Source: Peribacillus simplex NBRC 15720 = DSM 1321 | Lineage (GTDB): Bacteria; Bacillota; Bacilli; Bacillales; DSM-1321 | DNA length: 64,000 nt | Reading direction: 5' to 3' | Assembly (NCBI RefSeq): GCF_002243645.1 | Contig: NZ_CP017704.1 | Span: forward strand, 3,242,001-3,306,000 | Part shown: piece after piece, positions 51,735 through 60,309 of the stretch | Numbering within the stretch: the first letter of the stretch is position 1 | Layout: each line of letters begins with the position of its first letter | Program-made: the position numbers and the translations under genes | Notes under the pieces: model-generated | What the model was told of the DNA's origin: nothing | What the model saw: the letters and a program-made list of their open reading frames with translations, nothing else | The model's database searches: none

Positions 51735-51848
51735 AAAGACCTCACCAAATAATCGGCAAGGTCTTGCAAACAACTAAAATCAGTTGCCAATAAAGCCGAG
51801 GATTCAATCCTGTACTGACGACTTTATTGTATAGCTACTCCCCTTAAC
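51735..51848 (-). ncRNA. yybP-ykoY (manganese) riboswitch aptamer
   Basis: On the minus strand the conserved elements appear in order: GGGGAGUAGC (51843-51834), GUCGUCAGUAC (51822-51812), then GCAAGACCUUGCC (51767-51755) and GGUGAGGUCUU (51746-51736). These are the diagnostic loops of the yybP-ykoY class, which binds Mn2+. It is followed by a terminator with an alternative pairing and by the kinase-like gene. Members usually precede manganese exporters, TerC proteins or YybP. Confidence 0.85.
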
Positions 51849-51877
51849 AGAAGGATTCTTATAAGTTATATACAGTA

Positions 51878-51907
51878 ATTATATAGGTTATTGCCTCGAT
51901 CCGTCAA
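51878..51907 (-). promoter_or_regulatory. Sigma-A-type promoter of the riboswitch transcript
   Basis: TTGACG (51907-51902), 18-base spacer, TATAAT (51883-51878), about 25-30 bases before the aptamer begins. Bases 51908-52240 otherwise hold only AT-rich sequence and the upstream region of the autolysin gene. Confidence 0.72.
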
Positions 51908-52240
51908 ATATAAGGATCGTGTGCTCACTCTTTATGTATATTCGGTAAATGCAGAAAGATGCTCGTCTCATAAGGATTAATTTGAGAGCTAAGTAATTAT
52001 ATCAATATACTTTATTTTCATTATTGGCTTGTCGCGTAAGCTCCATTACGAATATTTCTAATTAATTACTAAAATGTCTAATAGTTTACTATTGTGTTAC
52101 AATCTCCTTCATCTCCCTATAGATCTAAAGGAATATGATATATTTTAGACGAATGAGCATAAATGCCTATATTATTATACTAATTTTAACCGATATTTAA
52201 ATAAATGTTAAAAACATAATTCTTTAGTAGGGAGAATGAG

Positions 52241-55111
52241 GTGAAGAAATTAATTATACCAACTTTCTGTTTTGCAGTGTTGTCTACAGTTGCTTTCGAA
52301 GAAAAAATATCTGCAGCTCCACTACATGCTGAACAGGCCAATATTGAAGACGTCATGTTTGTAGATGTGAATTCCGGTTCGCTCAATATGAGAAAAACCG
52401 GGGCGGAAGGTGCAAGCATAGTTGCAAAGCTGGCAAATGGCACACAGGTAACGGTGTATTCGGAATCTAAAGGCTGGGCGAAGATCAAAGCCAACGGAAA
52501 AGATGGATATGTTAGTACCAAGTATTTATCGGCAACAAAGCCAGGGACTTTAACGAAAGCTGCAGTAACCATTAAAACGACAACGAAATATGTGAATTTG
52601 AGCACAGGTTCACTAAAAATGCGAAAAAGCGGCAGTGATAGTGCCGGCATAGTCGCGAAGCTGACAAGGGGCACACAGGTGGCGGTGTATTCGGATTCCA
52701 AAGGCTGGGCGAAGATCAAAACCAATGGAAAAGAAGGATATGTCAGTACCAAGTATCTATCGGCAACGAAGCCAGGAACGGTAACCAAAGCTACGGCGAC
52801 CGTTAAAACGACAACGAAATATGTGAATTTGAGCACAGGTTCACTTAATATGCGAAAAAGCGGTAGTGATAGTGCCGGCCTGATCGCGAAGCTGACAAGA
52901 GGCACACAGGTAACGGTGTATTCGGAATCGAAAGGCTGGGCGAAAATCAAAGCTAATGGAAAAGAAGGATATGTCAGTACCAAGTATCTATCGGCAACGA
53001 AGCCAGGAACGGTAACCAAAGCTGCGGCAACGGTTAAAACGACAACAAAATATGTGAATGTCAGTACGGGTTCACTTAATATGCGAAAAAGTGGAAAAGC
53101 TACCGCAAGCATTGTGGCAATACTTTCAAAAGGAACGAAAGTGACGGTTTATTTGGAATCGAAAGGCTGGGCGAAAATCAAAGCCAATGGAAAGGACGGA
53201 TATGTCAGCACCAAATATCTGTCTGCTGCAAAGCCAGGATCGGGATCAACGGCAGCCACACCTGAAAAAACGACGACAAAATATGTAAACGTAAGCTCTG
53301 GAACGCTCAATATGAGAAAAAGCGGATCGGAAAGCGCGAGCTTGGTCGCGAGGCTTTCAAAAGGAACGAAAGTGACGGTCTATTCGGAATCCAAAGGCTG
53401 GGCCAAAGTCAAAGCAAATGGAAAAGACGGCCATGTCAGTGCCAAATATCTATCGATAACAAAACCAGGAACGGAAACGAAGCCTTCCATACCTGAAAAA
53501 ACGACGACGAAATATGTAAACGGAAGCTCTGGAACGCTCAATATGAGAAAAAGCGGGTCGGAAAGCGCGAGCATAGTCGCAAAGCTGTCAAAAGGAACGG
53601 AAGTGACGGTGTATTCGGAATCCAAAGGTTGGGCGAAGATCAAGGCCAATGGGAAGGATGGATATGTCAGTACTGCCTATCTTTCAACGACAAAGCCTGT
53701 AACGGATTCCAAACCATCCATACCTGAAAAAACGACGACTAAATATGTAAATGTCAGCTCGGGTTCTCTGAATATGCGGAATAAGCCGTCAGATAGTGCT
53801 TCCGTCATTGTGAAATTGGCAAGGGGTGTAGAGGTAGAAGTCATCTCGGAATCAAATGGCTGGTCAAAAGTTAAAGCGTATGGCGGAGAAGGTTATGTCA
53901 GTACGCAATATCTATCAGCAACGAAGCCTGGTTCTTTACCGGGGCTGAATCCGGACAAAGAAGAAAACACGGTAGTTAAATATGTAAATGTGAATGATGG
54001 CTCCAGTCTGAATATGCGGTCTGCTGCATCAGCTTCCGCTTCAATTATAGCCAAGCTTATAAACAATACGGCCGTAACGGTGTATTCAGAGTCTAATGGC
54101 TGGTCAAGAGTCACGGCCAATGGAAAAACGGGATATGTAAGTTCACAATATTTAACGGTCAAAGCACCGGAAGGTCCAGGAAGTTCGAATGGATCGATAA
54201 TCAGGATTGATAAAGAGTATAATCTTTCGATGGAAAAAATGGTTGAAATTCAAATGGCCGTAAATGGGCAAACGGATAAAAAGTATAAAACCTACATACG
54301 TGAAGATGGGCTAACTTTAATCAATTCAACAAAAGGTACGGTAAAAGGAACCGGATGGCGTGTCAGGGGCGGAGCTGGATCTAATTATTGGGTAGTCGGT
54401 CCAGTCAGCAATAATCAATCTATGAATATTAAATCAAAAGTAAAGGGCTCTGACGGATACTATTGGTATGAGGTGGACTATAACAAGACATGGGTAAATG
54501 CCAATCCGGAAGATATAGAATATAATCTCAACCCAATTAATTTTGTGAATGATCCAATCGATTCATTTCAATTCGTCAAGCTCTCCCAAGTCACCAGTAT
54601 GAACGTTTCTGAAGTGAATAATAGAATCCTTTCAGGTAAGGGAATTTTACAAGGCCAAGCTGCAACCTTCACTGCGGCAGGGGAAAAATATGGGGTCAAT
54701 GAAATCTACCTGATTTCACATGCTTTGCTGGAGACCGGGAATGGCACTTCTCCGTTAGCGACTGGCGTAAAGGTGAGCGGGAAAACGGTCTATAATATGT
54801 ATGGAGTGGGAGCCTTTGACGGAACGGCGGTAAGCAGCGGTGCTCAATACGCCTATAATGCAGGCTGGTTCACTCCGGAAGCGGCCATCATAGGCGGTGC
54901 CGAATTCATCGCCAAAGGATATATCTCTGCTGGACAGGACACGCTTTACAAAATGAGATGGAATCCTACAGCTGCAGAGAAATATGGATATGCTTCACAC
55001 CAGTATGCAACTGATATTGGCTGGGCAACAAAACAAGTGAAACAGATTTATAATTTGTATAGTTTATTAGATTCCTATAAATTGACGATTGAAGTTCCTA
55101 AGTACAAATAA
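52241..55111 (+). CDS. Autolysin: eight SH3-type repeats plus glucosaminidase domain
   Basis: 956 residues. Signal peptide (about 1-27), eight bacterial SH3 repeats starting near residues 40, 113, 189, 266, 343, 420, 496 and 577, a linking domain (about 650-780), and a LytD/FlgJ-type N-acetylglucosaminidase domain (about 785-945; SHALLETGNGTSPLATGVKV includes the catalytic Glu). SH3 repeats bind wall peptides or glycans, and the enzyme cuts glycan strands. Repeats 2-6 are nearly identical. Start is GTG 52241 after GGGAGAATGAG. It lies divergent from the riboswitch operon; a strong terminator follows. Confidence 0.9.
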   Translation: MKKLIIPTFCFAVLSTVAFEEKISAAPLHAEQANIEDVMFVDVNSGSLNMRKTGAEGASIVAKLANGTQVTVYSESKGWAKIKANGKDGYVSTKYLSATKPGTLTKAAVTIKTTTKYVNLSTGSLKMRKSGSDSAGIVAKLTRGTQVAVYSDSKGWAKIKTNGKEGYVSTKYLSATKPGTVTKATATVKTTTKYVNLSTGSLNMRKSGSDSAGLIAKLTRGTQVTVYSESKGWAKIKANGKEGYVSTKYLSATKPGTVTKAAATVKTTTKYVNVSTGSLNMRKSGKATASIVAILSKGTKVTVYLESKGWAKIKANGKDGYVSTKYLSAAKPGSGSTAATPEKTTTKYVNVSSGTLNMRKSGSESASLVARLSKGTKVTVYSESKGWAKVKANGKDGHVSAKYLSITKPGTETKPSIPEKTTTKYVNGSSGTLNMRKSGSESASIVAKLSKGTEVTVYSESKGWAKIKANGKDGYVSTAYLSTTKPVTDSKPSIPEKTTTKYVNVSSGSLNMRNKPSDSASVIVKLARGVEVEVISESNGWSKVKAYGGEGYVSTQYLSATKPGSLPGLNPDKEENTVVKYVNVNDGSSLNMRSAASASASIIAKLINNTAVTVYSESNGWSRVTANGKTGYVSSQYLTVKAPEGPGSSNGSIIRIDKEYNLSMEKMVEIQMAVNGQTDKKYKTYIREDGLTLINSTKGTVKGTGWRVRGGAGSNYWVVGPVSNNQSMNIKSKVKGSDGYYWYEVDYNKTWVNANPEDIEYNLNPINFVNDPIDSFQFVKLSQVTSMNVSEVNNRILSGKGILQGQAATFTAAGEKYGVNEIYLISHALLETGNGTSPLATGVKVSGKTVYNMYGVGAFDGTAVSSGAQYAYNAGWFTPEAAIIGGAEFIAKGYISAGQDTLYKMRWNPTAAEKYGYASHQYATDIGWATKQVKQIYNLYSLLDSYKLTIEVPKYK
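52579..53730 (+). repeat. Direct DNA repeats encoding SH3 units (about 228-231 bases each)
   Basis: Units beginning with the codons for TTTKYVN occur at about 52579, 52807, 53038, 53271 and 53499. Stretches such as TATGTCAGTACCAAGTATCT recur unchanged, so the copies duplicated recently and copy number may vary between strains. Confidence 0.85.
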
Positions 55112-55121
55112 GAAAACGGTA

Positions 55122-55157
55122 AAAAAAACACATGAGTCCGACTCATGTGTTTTTTTG
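55122..55157. terminator. Terminator between convergent genes
   Basis: AAAAAACACATGAGT pairs with ACTCATGTGTTTTTT around CCG; A- and T-runs on both sides serve the autolysin and the Rrf2-type gene. Confidence 0.9.
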
Positions 55158-55592
55158 CTATTTAGTTTTATCCTTTTCCAGAATACCCCTAACGACATCT
55201 TCGATCGTTACCACTCCCAATGCCTTTTCCAAGGCAAGTTCAGCAACTGAAAAGATGGGTTCTATTGTATCTTGTATATTTCTTCCAACAGTGCATGCTG
55301 GATTAGGATTTTCATGGATTCCAAATAATTCTTTATCGGAGACAACATTAACAGCCTGATAAACATCGAGCAAAGTAATATCCGATAAGCTCTTGGCCAA
55401 TGTCGCTCCGGCGATACCCGGCCGAACGTTCACTAAACCTGCATTCTTCAGCATGCCGGTGATTTTTCTAATTAAGGCTGGGTTCGTGTTTACACTTTTT
55501 GCTATAAAATCAGAAGTGTTAACGCCTTCTTTGTTTATTTCTAAAAGAGATAATATATGGATTCCTACGGAAAAGCGGGTACTGATGGACAT
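55158..55592 (-). CDS. ywnA: Rrf2-family regulator, YwnA-like
   Basis: 144 residues. Winged helix at about 1-65 (ISTRFSVGIHILSLLEINKE, NTNPALIRKITGMLKNAGLV). The single Cys is Cys100 in NPNPACTVGRNIQ; the three-Cys Fe-S pattern is absent, so a one-Cys thiol switch is plausible, as in other YwnA/HypR-type members. ATG 55592 follows AAAGGAG at ten bases. In B. subtilis ywnA and ywnB are neighbours; here the bdbD-bdbC pair is inserted between them. A 23-base motif at its own promoter recurs before bdbD and ywnB. Confidence 0.85.
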   Translation of the reverse strand: MSISTRFSVGIHILSLLEINKEGVNTSDFIAKSVNTNPALIRKITGMLKNAGLVNVRPGIAGATLAKSLSDITLLDVYQAVNVVSDKELFGIHENPNPACTVGRNIQDTIEPIFSVAELALEKALGVVTIEDVVRGILEKDKTK

Positions 55593-55644
55593 CTCTTTTT
55601 TCTCTCCTTTAAAATCTCTATTCTTATATAGTATAAATTATTTA

Positions 55645-55667
55645 ACATGTAATTCAAGTGGTTACAA
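55645..55667 (-). promoter_or_regulatory. YwnA-type operator, copy A (own promoter)
   Basis: ACATGTAATTCAAG followed by TGGTTACAA. It shares ACATGTAA and GTTACAA with copy C and GTTACA with copy B, at the same spacing. Confidence 0.65.
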
Positions 55668-55762
55668 GTTATAATGGCCTGCAAGAATAATATTTATCCA
55701 TTAAACGTTTCCTTGTCAAGTCACGCCGTTTCTGCAAGAGCAAAAATAAAAGGTATGTGTAA

Positions 55763-55818
55763 TTGACAAACCATCATGATGAAACTTATATTATAACGTG
55801 TAAATGAATCAGTTACAG
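55763..55818 (+). promoter_or_regulatory. bdbD-bdbC promoter with YwnA-type operator, copy B
   Basis: TTGACA (55763-55768), 18-base spacer, TATATT (55787-55792), then ACGTGTAAATGA...CAGTTACAG (55796-55818). The -10 region AACTTATATTAT is identical to that of ywnB, and the operator directly overlaps the start of transcription. Bases 55819-55906 carry no gene. Confidence 0.68.
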
Positions 55819-55906
55819 GTGAAAACGTGCAGGAAGGGGGAACTGAAATCGGCCGCTATGGCTGGAGAAGGAATATCGACACAACTACAAGTGATGGAGG
55901 TATATG

Positions 55907-56596
55907 ATGGCTAATAAAAAAAAGGGTAATCAAAAACAATCTTCTGCATTCACGTTTTGGATCATAGGCTTAATCGCTGTAATCATTATTGGCTTTATAT
56001 TTTTGGCAAATGGGAAAGACGAAGATACAGCCGTTAATGAAATCGATTATAAATCACAGCCTTATTTGGGAGAAAAATCGGCTCCTGTCCAAATAGTGGA
56101 ATTTGGTGATTATAAATGTCCAGTCTGCAAGACATTCGAGGAACAATTCTTTCCTTCTATACAAAGTGAATTGATTGATACAGGAAAAGCGCAATTTTAT
56201 TTCATGAATTATTCGTTCATTAACGTCGATTCAACCAGATCCGCTAAATTTGCGGAAAGCGTTTATCAGGAATTGGGAAATGATACCTTTTGGAAGTTTC
56301 ATGAGCTGTTGTACGATAAGCAGCCAGCTGACCTGAAATATGAAAAGGAAGATGTCTTTACGGACAAATTCTTAGAAGAAACATTGAAAGAAATCGCAAA
56401 TGACAAAGATGTGAAAAAGGTCGTTTCCTCTTTTAAAGCCGATAAGTCCGAGGACCAATGGAACAAGGATATGGAGTTGGCCGACGAATTGGGCGTTTCG
56501 GGAACTCCTTCCTTATTTGTCGATGGCAAGAAGTTTGAAGGAAATACAATTGATGATTTAGTGAAAATGGTTGATGATGCAGCGAAGGAGAAATAG
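55907..56596 (+). CDS. bdbD: DsbA-type thiol-disulfide oxidoreductase BdbD
   Basis: 229 residues: membrane anchor (about 16-35), then a DsbA-like thioredoxin domain outside the membrane. Active site is YKCPVCKTF (Cys71, Cys74) and the cis-Pro lies in GVSGTPSLFVDG. It oxidises cysteines of exported proteins. ATG 55907 follows GGAGG at six bases; ATG 55904 is too close. Partner BdbC is encoded next and re-oxidises it. The promoter carries the YwnA-type motif. Confidence 0.92.
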   Translation: MANKKKGNQKQSSAFTFWIIGLIAVIIIGFIFLANGKDEDTAVNEIDYKSQPYLGEKSAPVQIVEFGDYKCPVCKTFEEQFFPSIQSELIDTGKAQFYFMNYSFINVDSTRSAKFAESVYQELGNDTFWKFHELLYDKQPADLKYEKEDVFTDKFLEETLKEIANDKDVKKVVSSFKADKSEDQWNKDMELADELGVSGTPSLFVDGKKFEGNTIDDLVKMVDDAAKEK

Positions 56597-56598
56597 TG

Positions 56599-57009
56599 AT
56601 GAACAAGCCACTATTATTTTCTTGGCTCCTGTCCATCATGGCCACTGCTGGAAGTCTCTACTTTAGTGAGATTCTCCATTATGTACCCTGTACCTTTTGT
56701 TGGTATCAAAGGATCTTGATGTACCCGCTCGTTATTTTATTGGGCCGGGCCTTTTATGAGCAAGACCTGAAAATTTATCGATACATCCTCCCATTATCGA
56801 TTCTGGGCATGTTGGTGTCAGGGTATCACTATTGTCTGCAAAAAATTCCAGCCCTACAGCATTTCGAAATGTGCCAAAGCGGTATTCCCTGCTCAGGTGA
56901 GTATATAAACTGGCTAGGATTCATCACGATCCCGTTTTTGGCCTTTATCGCTTTTACTCTCATCACTATCTGCATGGGACTGCTAATGAAAAAGAAAATC
57001 AACATGTAA
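56599..57009 (+). CDS. bdbC: DsbB-type quinone-coupled disulfide oxidase BdbC
   Basis: 136 residues with four membrane helices. Two redox Cys pairs on the outer side are PCTFC (Cys31, Cys34) and CQSGIPC (Cys92, Cys98). It passes electrons from BdbD to quinones. ATG 56599 lies eight bases after AAGGAG; GTG 56596 overlaps the bdbD stop. It forms an operon with bdbD and ends at a terminator. Confidence 0.93.
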   Translation: MNKPLLFSWLLSIMATAGSLYFSEILHYVPCTFCWYQRILMYPLVILLGRAFYEQDLKIYRYILPLSILGMLVSGYHYCLQKIPALQHFEMCQSGIPCSGEYINWLGFITIPFLAFIAFTLITICMGLLMKKKINM

Positions 57010-57015
57010 TTAAGC

Positions 57016-57045
57016 GCACCATTCTAAAAGGAATGGTGCTTTTTT
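57016..57045 (+). terminator. Terminator of bdbD-bdbC
   Basis: GCACCATTC pairs with GAATGGTGC around TAAAAG, followed by six T. The tandem array begins directly after it. Confidence 0.88.
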
Positions 57046-57047
57046 AT

Positions 57048-57332
57048 ATATATCGACGAAAATCTGCAATATATCTACGAAAAACAGGATATATCTCCGA
57101 AACTTGCGATATATCTCCGAAAATCTGCAATATATCTCCGAAACTTGCGATATATCTCCGAAAATCTGCAATATATCTCCGAAACTTGCAATATATCTCC
57201 GAAGAACTGCAATATATCTACGAAAAATAGGATATATCTCCGAAACTTGCAATATATCTACGAAAATCTGCAATATATCGACGAAAAACAGGATATATCT
57301 CCGAAACTTACGATATATCGACGAAACACCTC
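57048..57332 (+). repeat. Tandem array of fourteen 20-21 base units
   Basis: Each unit starts ATATATC, then (T/G)(C/A)CGAA, then a variable end such as ACTTGC or AATCTGCA; the mean length is 20.4 bases. Units of 20 and 21 bases alternate, so no frame is kept, and the reading frames crossing the array are low-complexity artefacts. GATATATC at many junctions is itself a palindrome. The array fills the space from the bdbC terminator to the -35 box of ywnB. Confidence 0.9.
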
Positions 57333-57345
57333 TAAATAATAAAAG

Positions 57346-57400
57346 TTGACAAACGGCAACCTGTAACTTATATTATTACATGTAATCAATTAAGTTACAA
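57346..57400 (+). promoter_or_regulatory. ywnB promoter with YwnA-type operator, copy C
   Basis: TTGACA (57346-57351), 17-base spacer, TATATT (57369-57374), then ACATGTAATCAATTAAGTTA and CAA (57378-57400). Layout and -10 region match those of the bdbD promoter. Confidence 0.7.
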
Positions 57401-57437
57401 TTAAAGTTTCAAAGAAAATATATAGGAGGAATTTAAA

Positions 57438-58079
57438 ATGAAAATCGGTATTATTGGTGCGAGCGGAAAAGCTGGAAGTCTGATTTTGAAGGAAGCATTG
57501 ACTAGGGGACATGAAGTTACGGCTATTGTCAGGGATGAAGCTAAAGTCCAAATTCAAGGAGCATCCGTACTGGAAAGAGACGTATTCGATCTGAAAGCAG
57601 AAGATATTAAAGAATTTGATGTGGTAGTGAATGCCTTTGGCGCTGCTCCAGGGAAAGAACATCTGCATGTCGAGGCAGGAAGAATTTTGATTGAGGCAAT
57701 GAAAGGGGCTCCTCAAACTAAACTGATTGTTGTTGGCGGAGCTGGAAGCCTTTTCGTTGACGAGGCAAAAACGATCCGTGTACTGGATACGCCTGAGTTC
57801 CCTAAAGAATACTATGCAACAGCCTTTAATCAATCCAAGAACCTTGGAGATCTACAAAATGCAACTGGCATCCAATGGACGTTCATCAGTCCTTCCGCCT
57901 TCTTTGATCCGCAAGGAAATAGAACAGGCGGGTATAAACTGGGTAAAGACAACATTCTTGTAAACTCAAAGGGTGAAAGCTATGTAAGTTATGCCGATTT
58001 TGCCCTTGCAGTACTTGATGAAATTGAAAATCCGCAGCACATCAACCAACGCTTTACCGTTGTTGCCGAGGCTGAATAA
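57438..58079 (+). CDS. ywnB: NAD(P)H-binding protein YwnB-like
   Basis: 213 residues with an atypical short-chain dehydrogenase/NmrA-like fold. The dinucleotide loop is IGIIGASGKAGSLI (3-16). The end PQHINQRFTVVAEAE is typical. Function is unknown; in B. subtilis ywnB neighbours ywnA and this locus keeps both. ATG follows AGGAGG. It has its own promoter with the YwnA-type motif and its own terminator. A redox-stress role is inferred from the company of BdbC/BdbD. Confidence 0.85.
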   Translation: MKIGIIGASGKAGSLILKEALTRGHEVTAIVRDEAKVQIQGASVLERDVFDLKAEDIKEFDVVVNAFGAAPGKEHLHVEAGRILIEAMKGAPQTKLIVVGGAGSLFVDEAKTIRVLDTPEFPKEYYATAFNQSKNLGDLQNATGIQWTFISPSAFFDPQGNRTGGYKLGKDNILVNSKGESYVSYADFALAVLDEIENPQHINQRFTVVAEAE

Positions 58080-58094
58080 TTTGTAAGGTTTTAG

Positions 58095-58129
58095 TGGACG
58101 TCGCTCCTTGTGGTGACGTCCATTTTTTT
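58095..58129 (+). terminator. Terminator of ywnB
   Basis: TGGACGTC pairs with GACGTCCA around a 12-base loop, with seven T. Confidence 0.85.
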
Positions 58130-58172
58130 GCCTCCATTTAAATGCATTTACAACAAATTTTTGCTAAAAATA

Positions 58173-58201
58173 TTGACTGATGTCCATTTCTTGCTGATAA
58201 T
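58173..58201 (+). promoter_or_regulatory. Sigma-A-type promoter of pgcA
   Basis: TTGACT (58173-58178), 17-base spacer, GATAAT (58196-58201), about 110 bases before the start codon. Confidence 0.6.
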
Positions 58202-58313
58202 ATAGCAAGAAAGTCCTATGAACGGATTTTTTCATTTATGGTAACTGTTATTTTTTTTGGTGAAAATACATATATTCCCCAACGGGAAACAAAGAAAGAA
58301 GGACTATGCGAAG

Positions 58314-60056
58314 ATGGATTGGAAATGTTCTTATGACTCATGGGTGAATTTCGAAGCCCTTGATAATGAAATGAAATCATTACTTAACGAGATGCAAGAT
58401 AATGAAAAAAATATAGAAGATGCGTTTTATAAGAACTTGGAATTCGGCACAGGCGGTATGCGCGGGGAAATTGGGGCAGGTACCAATCGGATGAATCTAT
58501 ATACAGTCCGTAAAGCAACATTGGGATTAGCCCATTATCTGCAATCCATGGGTGATGAAGCAAAACGCAGAGGTGTCGCGATTGCCTACGATTCACGTTT
58601 TAAATCGCCTGAATTTGCCTTGGAAGCAGCCAAAACCCTGGCCACAGAAGGAATCAAGGCTTATCTATTCGATGAGTTAAGACCAACGCCGGAGTTATCC
58701 TTTGCCGTTCGTGAACTGAATGCCTATGCGGGGATCGTAATCACAGCAAGTCATAATCCCCCTGAATATAATGGCTATAAAGTGTACGGGCCAGATGGTG
58801 CACAGCTTCCTCCGGCAACGGCTGATAAAGTGATTGAATTCGTGAATGCGATTGAAAACGAACTTGCCATTTCGGTAAAAGATGAAGAGACATTGAAGGA
58901 GCAAGGCCTCATCGAGATTGTTGGTGAGGAAATCGATGCCGCTTATAATGATAAATTGCTTACTGTGCCCGAAAACAAAGATCTAAGTGAAGAAGTTGAT
59001 GTGACGGTAGTATTCACACCTCTTCATGGCACGGCAAATAAGTCTGTCAGACGGGCTTTACAAGATCTGGGATACGACAAGGTACATGTTGTAAAAGAGC
59101 AGGAATTGCCTGATCCCAATTTTTCGACAGTTCAATCCCCGAACCCGGAAGAGCATGCAGCATTTGAAATGGCCATTGAATTAGGAAATGAGGTATCGGC
59201 AGACCTGTTGATCGCAACAGATCCGGATGCAGACCGACTCGGTATCGCCGTTAAAAATAAAGATGGCGAATATGTGGTGCTAACTGGTAATCAGACAGGT
59301 GCACTAATATTGGATTATCTTTTAAAAGAAAAGAAAGCGAAAGGCACTTTACCTCCCAACGGAGTTGTCTTAAAAACGATAGTAACTTCTGAAATCGGGC
59401 GCAGGATCGCAAAGGAATATGGTTTAGGGACCGTTGATGTATTGACGGGTTTTAAATTCATCGCTGAAAAGATCAATGAATATGAGGAAAGCGGTAAGCA
59501 CACGTTCTTATTTGGATATGAAGAAAGTTATGGCTATTTAATCAAGGATTTTGCCCGTGATAAAGATGCGATCCAAGCGGCCGTTCTTGCGGTGGAGGTT
59601 TGTGCCCACTATAAAAAACAGGGCATGGACCTATATGAAGGATTGCTTACCATCTTTGAAAAGTACGGATATTATCTGGAGGGACTTCAGTCAATGACCT
59701 TAAAGGGGATTGAAGGCGCCGGGCAGATTCAAGGAATACTGAATCAGTTCCGTGAGGCTCCTCCAAAACAAATTGCGGGAAAAGCTGTAACGATCCAGGA
59801 GGATTATCAAAGCGGTGTGAAGCTGACGGTGGGCACCAATAAGGAAGAAGTCATTGATTTACCTAAATCAAATGTAATTAAATACTTCCTTGAAGATGGC
59901 ACATGGGTATGCTTGCGGCCATCTGGTACAGAACCTAAAATCAAATTCTATTTCGGTATCCAAGGTGAAACGATGGAAGAAGCCGAGCTGAAATTGAATC
60001 AGGTCATGAATGCTTTCATGGAAAATATTAATGAGATGATCAATAGCGCTAATTAG
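58314..60056 (+). CDS. pgcA: Alpha-phosphoglucomutase PgcA
   Basis: 580 residues, matching B. subtilis PgcA (581). It interconverts glucose 6-phosphate and glucose 1-phosphate. The phospho-serine loop is [13 protein letters not shown] (Ser146), the Mg loop is [10 protein letters not shown], and the phosphate-binding end is [12 protein letters not shown]. The frame is open to 58257, but the family starts at ATG 58314 ([10 protein letters not shown]). Its product feeds GtaB, encoded next, so the two supply UDP-glucose for teichoic acid decoration, glycolipids and other glycans. Confidence 0.94.
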   Translation: MDWKCSYDSWVNFEALDNEMKSLLNEMQDNEKNIEDAFYKNLEFGTGGMRGEIGAGTNRMNLYTVRKATLGLAHYLQSMGDEAKRRGVAIAYDSRFKSPEFALEAAKTLATEGIKAYLFDELRPTPELSFAVRELNAYAGIVITASHNPPEYNGYKVYGPDGAQLPPATADKVIEFVNAIENELAISVKDEETLKEQGLIEIVGEEIDAAYNDKLLTVPENKDLSEEVDVTVVFTPLHGTANKSVRRALQDLGYDKVHVVKEQELPDPNFSTVQSPNPEEHAAFEMAIELGNEVSADLLIATDPDADRLGIAVKNKDGEYVVLTGNQTGALILDYLLKEKKAKGTLPPNGVVLKTIVTSEIGRRIAKEYGLGTVDVLTGFKFIAEKINEYEESGKHTFLFGYEESYGYLIKDFARDKDAIQAAVLAVEVCAHYKKQGMDLYEGLLTIFEKYGYYLEGLQSMTLKGIEGAGQIQGILNQFREAPPKQIAGKAVTIQEDYQSGVKLTVGTNKEEVIDLPKSNVIKYFLEDGTWVCLRPSGTEPKIKFYFGIQGETMEEAELKLNQVMNAFMENINEMINSAN

Positions 60057-60090
60057 TTAGGTCTTAGGACCTATCGGTTATATAATGAAA

Positions 60091-60138
60091 AAAAATAAGG
60101 CCTTTTCCTGAAATATCGGGGAAAGGCCTTATTTTTTT
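60091..60138 (+). terminator. Terminator of pgcA
   Basis: AAATAAGGCCTTTTCC pairs with GGGGAAAGGCCTTATTT around a short loop, with seven T. Confidence 0.9.
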
Positions 60139-60223
60139 CAAGCAGAAAGCGGGATATTGAATTGGGTGGAAGTTTTAACTTTGGATGCGCTTACAAATGA
60201 AGGGTATTTTTTCCGCTAATATA

Positions 60224-60251
60224 TTTACAAAAAACGAGTCTATGTTACTAT
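60224..60251 (+). promoter_or_regulatory. Putative gtaB promoter
   Basis: TTTACA (60224-60229), 16-base spacer, TACTAT (60246-60251). The spacer is one base short of ideal. In B. subtilis gtaB is also under SigB; no clear GTTT/GGGTAT site was found here. Confidence 0.45.
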
Positions 60252-60309
60252 GAAAAGGGTGAATAAGTAAAATTTATAGTTTTATCTTAATATGAAGGAG
60301 TTACAAAGA

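Noticed and set aside
52186-53112. 308-codon minus-strand frame opposite the autolysin
   Set aside because: It is antisense to the SH3 repeats, its repetition mirrors them, and it lacks a binding site.
57048-57332. Possible CRISPR array
   Set aside because: The units are directly adjacent without unique spacers, the repeat is only 20-21 bases, and no cas genes are near.
57010-57349. Several overlapping reading frames of 60-87 codons rich in Tyr-Ile-Ser
   Set aside because: They all read through the 20-21 base tandem array in different frames and strands; units are not a multiple of three, so these are repeat artefacts.
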